This document shows, piece after piece, positions 61,173 to 64,000 of a stretch of 64,000 nt of DNA (position 1 is its first letter; each line of letters starts with the position of its first letter). The DNA is from Paramarasmius palmivorus (taxonomy: Eukaryota; Basidiomycota; Agaricomycetes; Agaricales; Marasmiaceae), in contig JAYKXP010000048.1 in NCBI GenBank assembly GCA_037176845.1, forward strand, positions 124,001 through 188,000. Direction: 5' to 3'. The position numbers and the translations under genes are program-made. The notes under the pieces are model-generated. The model was not told the origin of the DNA, ran no database searches, and worked only from the letters and a program-made list of their open reading frames with translations.

Positions 61173-62770
61173 TGTTAGCTAGGCTTTGCTGGAAAGAATA
61201 ACTCACCTTTTTTCAGGCGTTTAAAAACAAATAAAGAAGTGGCTTTACCACAAAAGAGAGTGGCGATATGACGGCCACGGTGGGGATCCGCGTCATCGTG
61301 GTGGTTCAAGAACAAAGAAGTTCGGCTATGTTGATGGAAGCGGGAAAACAAGGACAAAAAAGCAAACCGTTGGGCGGCATTCTAGTAGCGTATCCACGGT
61401 TACCAGCATCATTCAGGTCTATTTTGCACAAAAGAGATACATCGTAGCTACTACAGTACATGCACAGATCTATAGGATTTTGACGCTGGAACGCCGAGAA
61501 TCTTCAATCTTGTAGGGCACCTGTTCCGGTCCGCCATTTAGAAACGCGCGATACATTGATAAGCTCCTGATGCATCTGCTCTGAGTACTTATTTATGTAG
61601 TACTGTTCAAGTGATTGGTCCTGCCCCGGGACTTCGAGGGAAGGTGTAAAAGAGCGTGTCCGATCATTACATCCATGGGCGTTAATGCAATGCTTTGAGC
61701 GTGTACATCCCGGCGGAGAATCGAGCGTGGATGCTTTCCAGGGGATGTATGAAGCTGAAGGCAACAGCTTAACTGCCTCTAGTAAGATTAACCGACTGCG
61801 GAATAAGAGAAGTCGAAAACGTACAGTGAGCCTTTTTCTATCACACTACGTATCATTGATGATATCGATCCAGCCTGAGTGCAACCGACACGACAGAGAT
61901 CTCAGCCTGTTTGAACGAGCGTCCTGTATCGACAAAATCTCTGAGAGCAAGAGCCATCGAGAGCCAATGGAGATATGTCTTCATACGCAAGAGTTAAAAT
62001 CGGAATGAGTTCCAACATCCGCAATGGCAGGGCTGCAGCAAAATCGATAAGTAGGAAGCATGGCTACACGATGCTGTACGTAAGTAGGAGGAAAGGCGAA
62101 ATGGTATTGCACGTGACGAGTTGGCCCTTTCCTTCCACCACGACAGTGCTCTCCAGGAATGTTCACCCTGCTTGCTCTCAAGCTGGATATCCGGGCTAGG
62201 CGTCTGAAAATAAGACGCATTGGGAATCAACTGAAGTTAATATCTTGATTTCTACACGACACAGGATCTTCCTATATTTATTCGACTCAGAAGCAATTTA
62301 CTCCCTAGGATCTCCAGATGATGCTTTCTCGACAAGTCTTTCATAAGAGCGACCTCAAAGACGAAAGATCCCGAGGTTTGTCTCTTAAAAGACCATGATG
62401 TGGCGGACTTCCTTGTTCAAGAATCGATGTTCGACTTCAATGACAAACAAAGGATAGAGAGCCTCATTGCTTGACACGCTGCAAGATGAATGTTCCACAA
62501 GACCTTGGAACATTCATAATCTAGCGCTGGTGAGTCGTTAAACTTAGTCTGATGCTTTGTTCTTACCTAGTTGCTATGTAATAGCCACTGCTCCCTTACA
62601 TTGTGACTCACAGTCGTTCTCAAAGAAAGGTTACGTCCCTTGTGTTTGCCGATTACCTTTAAAAAGAGGGATATCGGCGACTGTTTCTACACCCAATCAG
62701 TCACAGCTCCACACACTCCTCGCGCTTCTCAAATCTAAATCTCGAAGCCAAACAGTCACCGTTTCTTCTG
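61173..62770. other. 1.6-kb stretch upstream of BTB copy 3 and the tandem pair
   Basis: A minus-strand frame at 61206-61357 (HIATLFCGKATSLFVFKRLK) could be an extra 5' exon of BTB copy 3 but has no ATG. Other frames lack motifs. Confidence 0.4.
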
Positions 62771-63275
62771 ATGTCTTCCTCCGACTCTACCCCCGAGATC
62801 CCCACTCTCCTTGAGGAGTTTCGCGCTCTTGCTATCTCTGAGGGTCTCAAGAAGAAGAGCAAAATCTACAAAGAACGACGCAGGCAATTCCTCGCAGAAC
62901 ACGTTCGAGACGGTTTCATCGATTCGTTCGGCGTCAACGCCAGCAGCCTCGAGAACTGGAAGAAGTTGCTCGCCACTATTGGGATAGATGGGTACAGCGA
63001 TTTCACCAGTATCAAACAATGCAAGGCGGTAAGTTCAACGTCCCTGTATCCACACGATTAGTCACTGACGTACCTCGCAGGCTCTCAAAGGACTTTACAT
63101 CAACTTGGTGGATCTCGTCGACGCGGGCAGGAGAGGCAAGGTGATCGATCCGCCAAACCCTTTCCCATCTCAGAAGGCGCTGGCGAGATACATCCGGGGT
63201 ACTGGCAAGGTCTTTCCCAAAGAGCGAGCCAAAGCCAATCCTCTCTTGCGACAGTTCCTGATCGTTGTCAATTGA
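62771..63275 (+). CDS. Small Agaricomycete hypothetical protein, tandem copy A
   Basis: Two exons (62771-63028, 63081-63275) encode 150 residues. Motifs are IPTLLEEFRALAISEGLK, SLENWKKLLATIGIDG, TSIKQCKAALKGLYINLVDL and ALARYIRGTGKVFPKERAK. It is mostly helical, with no signal peptide or membrane span. I recognise no named domain. The paralogue at 63556 shares the whole layout and the intron position after the QC[K/Q][A/E] motif, so this is a tandem duplication. Confidence 0.75.
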
Positions 63276-63555
63276 TTCATGTCGTGGTATCTTATTGGTA
63301 GTGAGTGGGTCACTCTATCAGCGGTTGCTTTCATATCTGACCACGCTCTATTAGGACCTTCTGTTCGCCACCCCGTTACTATTCCCCTAACATTGTTACT
63401 ATCGAATCATCTGTATGGCTCTTGTAAACCTAATCTCGAAATTTGAACTTTATCTGCTCTTTTACTCATGTCCGCTCGTCTGACAGTACTTATAACGCCT
63501 CATGGGCACCCACTGTTGTTGTGGGTCCCATTCTGTCTCTTGCTCTCTGTCTCCC

Positions 63556-64000
63556 ATGTCTACTTCCCCTGTGCCCACCCTTTTGGAGTCCTTCCGCGCT
63601 CACGCTCTCAGCCAGGGATTGACGAATCGCAAATCGAAAGCGTATAAAGAACAACGACGACTGTGGCTTGCAGACAAAGTCACTACGGGTTTTGCCGAAC
63701 AATTCGGTGCCGATGTGTACAGCTTGTCCAACTGGAAGAAGCTGTGTGTAACCATTGGGATTGAAGGTGCAAGCGGTTTCACCAGTATCACACAGTGCCA
63801 GGAGGTGAGTTGTGATCCACGTACTGACCATATTGAGGCTTATCACGTCGTAGTCTCTGAAGGGAAAATACATCAATCTTGTTGATCTCGTTGACGCCGC
63901 CAACGCCGACAAAGTGATCATTAAACCAAACCCGTTCCCAGACCCCAAGAAGCTGGCAAAGTACATTGTCAGGACAGAGAAAGTTTATCCTCTGAATCGA
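63556..64000 (+). CDS. Small Agaricomycete hypothetical protein, tandem copy B (truncated by window end)
   Basis: Exon 1 is 63556-63804 and exon 2 starts at 63854 after a 49-nt intron. The sequence stays open to the window edge. VPTLLESFRAHALSQGL, KSKAYKEQRRLWLADKV, SLSNWKKLCVTIGIEG and SLKGKYINLVDLVDAA align with copy A. By homology the start is 63556; an in-frame ATG at 63502 would add 18 residues rich in Cys. Confidence 0.75.

Overview
The window is nuclear DNA of a mushroom-forming basidiomycete (Agaricomycetes). The evidence is dense, mostly single-copy genes on both strands, split by many short introns of about 48-65 nt with GT-AG borders. Agaricomycete-typical families are also present: BTB/POZ proteins of the lineage-specific type, a PD-(D/E)XK-like family, a Cys-rich RLRGGG protein and UbiA-like membrane enzymes. 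All exon structures were built by eye from reading frame, splice sites and family motifs. Where exon lengths are given, the summed CDS is divisible by three.

Left third (1-32 kb): a candidate specialised terpenoid locus interleaved with housekeeping genes. It opens with a class II-only (DxDD) labdane-type diterpene cyclase (1302-3164). A cytochrome P450 (12104-14183, minus), a DHA1-type MFS exporter (16214-18413, minus), a UbiA-type membrane enzyme (19464-20609), a monocarboxylate-type MFS transporter (26478-28343) and a second UbiA paralogue (31208-32430) follow. Between them lie a two-PAS-domain protein (7528-9576), tRNA m1A58 methyltransferase TRM61 (10092-12062), a PD-(D/E)XK-like protein (15081-15922), a Ste7-type MAPK kinase (21097-22880) and the AMPK/SNF1 beta subunit (23174-25719). 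No class I (DDxxD) terpene synthase and no prenyl diphosphate synthase was recognised. The pairing of a class II-only cyclase with two UbiA-type enzymes is therefore the most interesting biology in the window.

Middle third (33-48 kb): an uncharacterised 715-aa membrane protein, a BTB protein, a DUF2235 (Tle1-like) alpha/beta hydrolase, a secreted alpha-carbonic anhydrase, an NTA1-like nitrilase-family amidase, a small Zn2Cys6-pattern protein, ribosome biogenesis factor EBP2 and a 91-aa Cys-rich protein.

Right third (49-64 kb): an MFS transporter with a long central loop, a cytochrome-b5-less sulfite oxidase, a prolyl-4-hydroxylase-like 2OG-Fe(II) oxygenase, a CsbD-like stress protein with TGTKGFGTGN repeats, two more BTB genes, and a tandem pair of small paralogues, the second cut by the window end. 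Gene-poor gaps (3.2-7.5, 28.3-31.2, 39.0-40.7 and 61.2-62.8 kb) carry no gene I could support.
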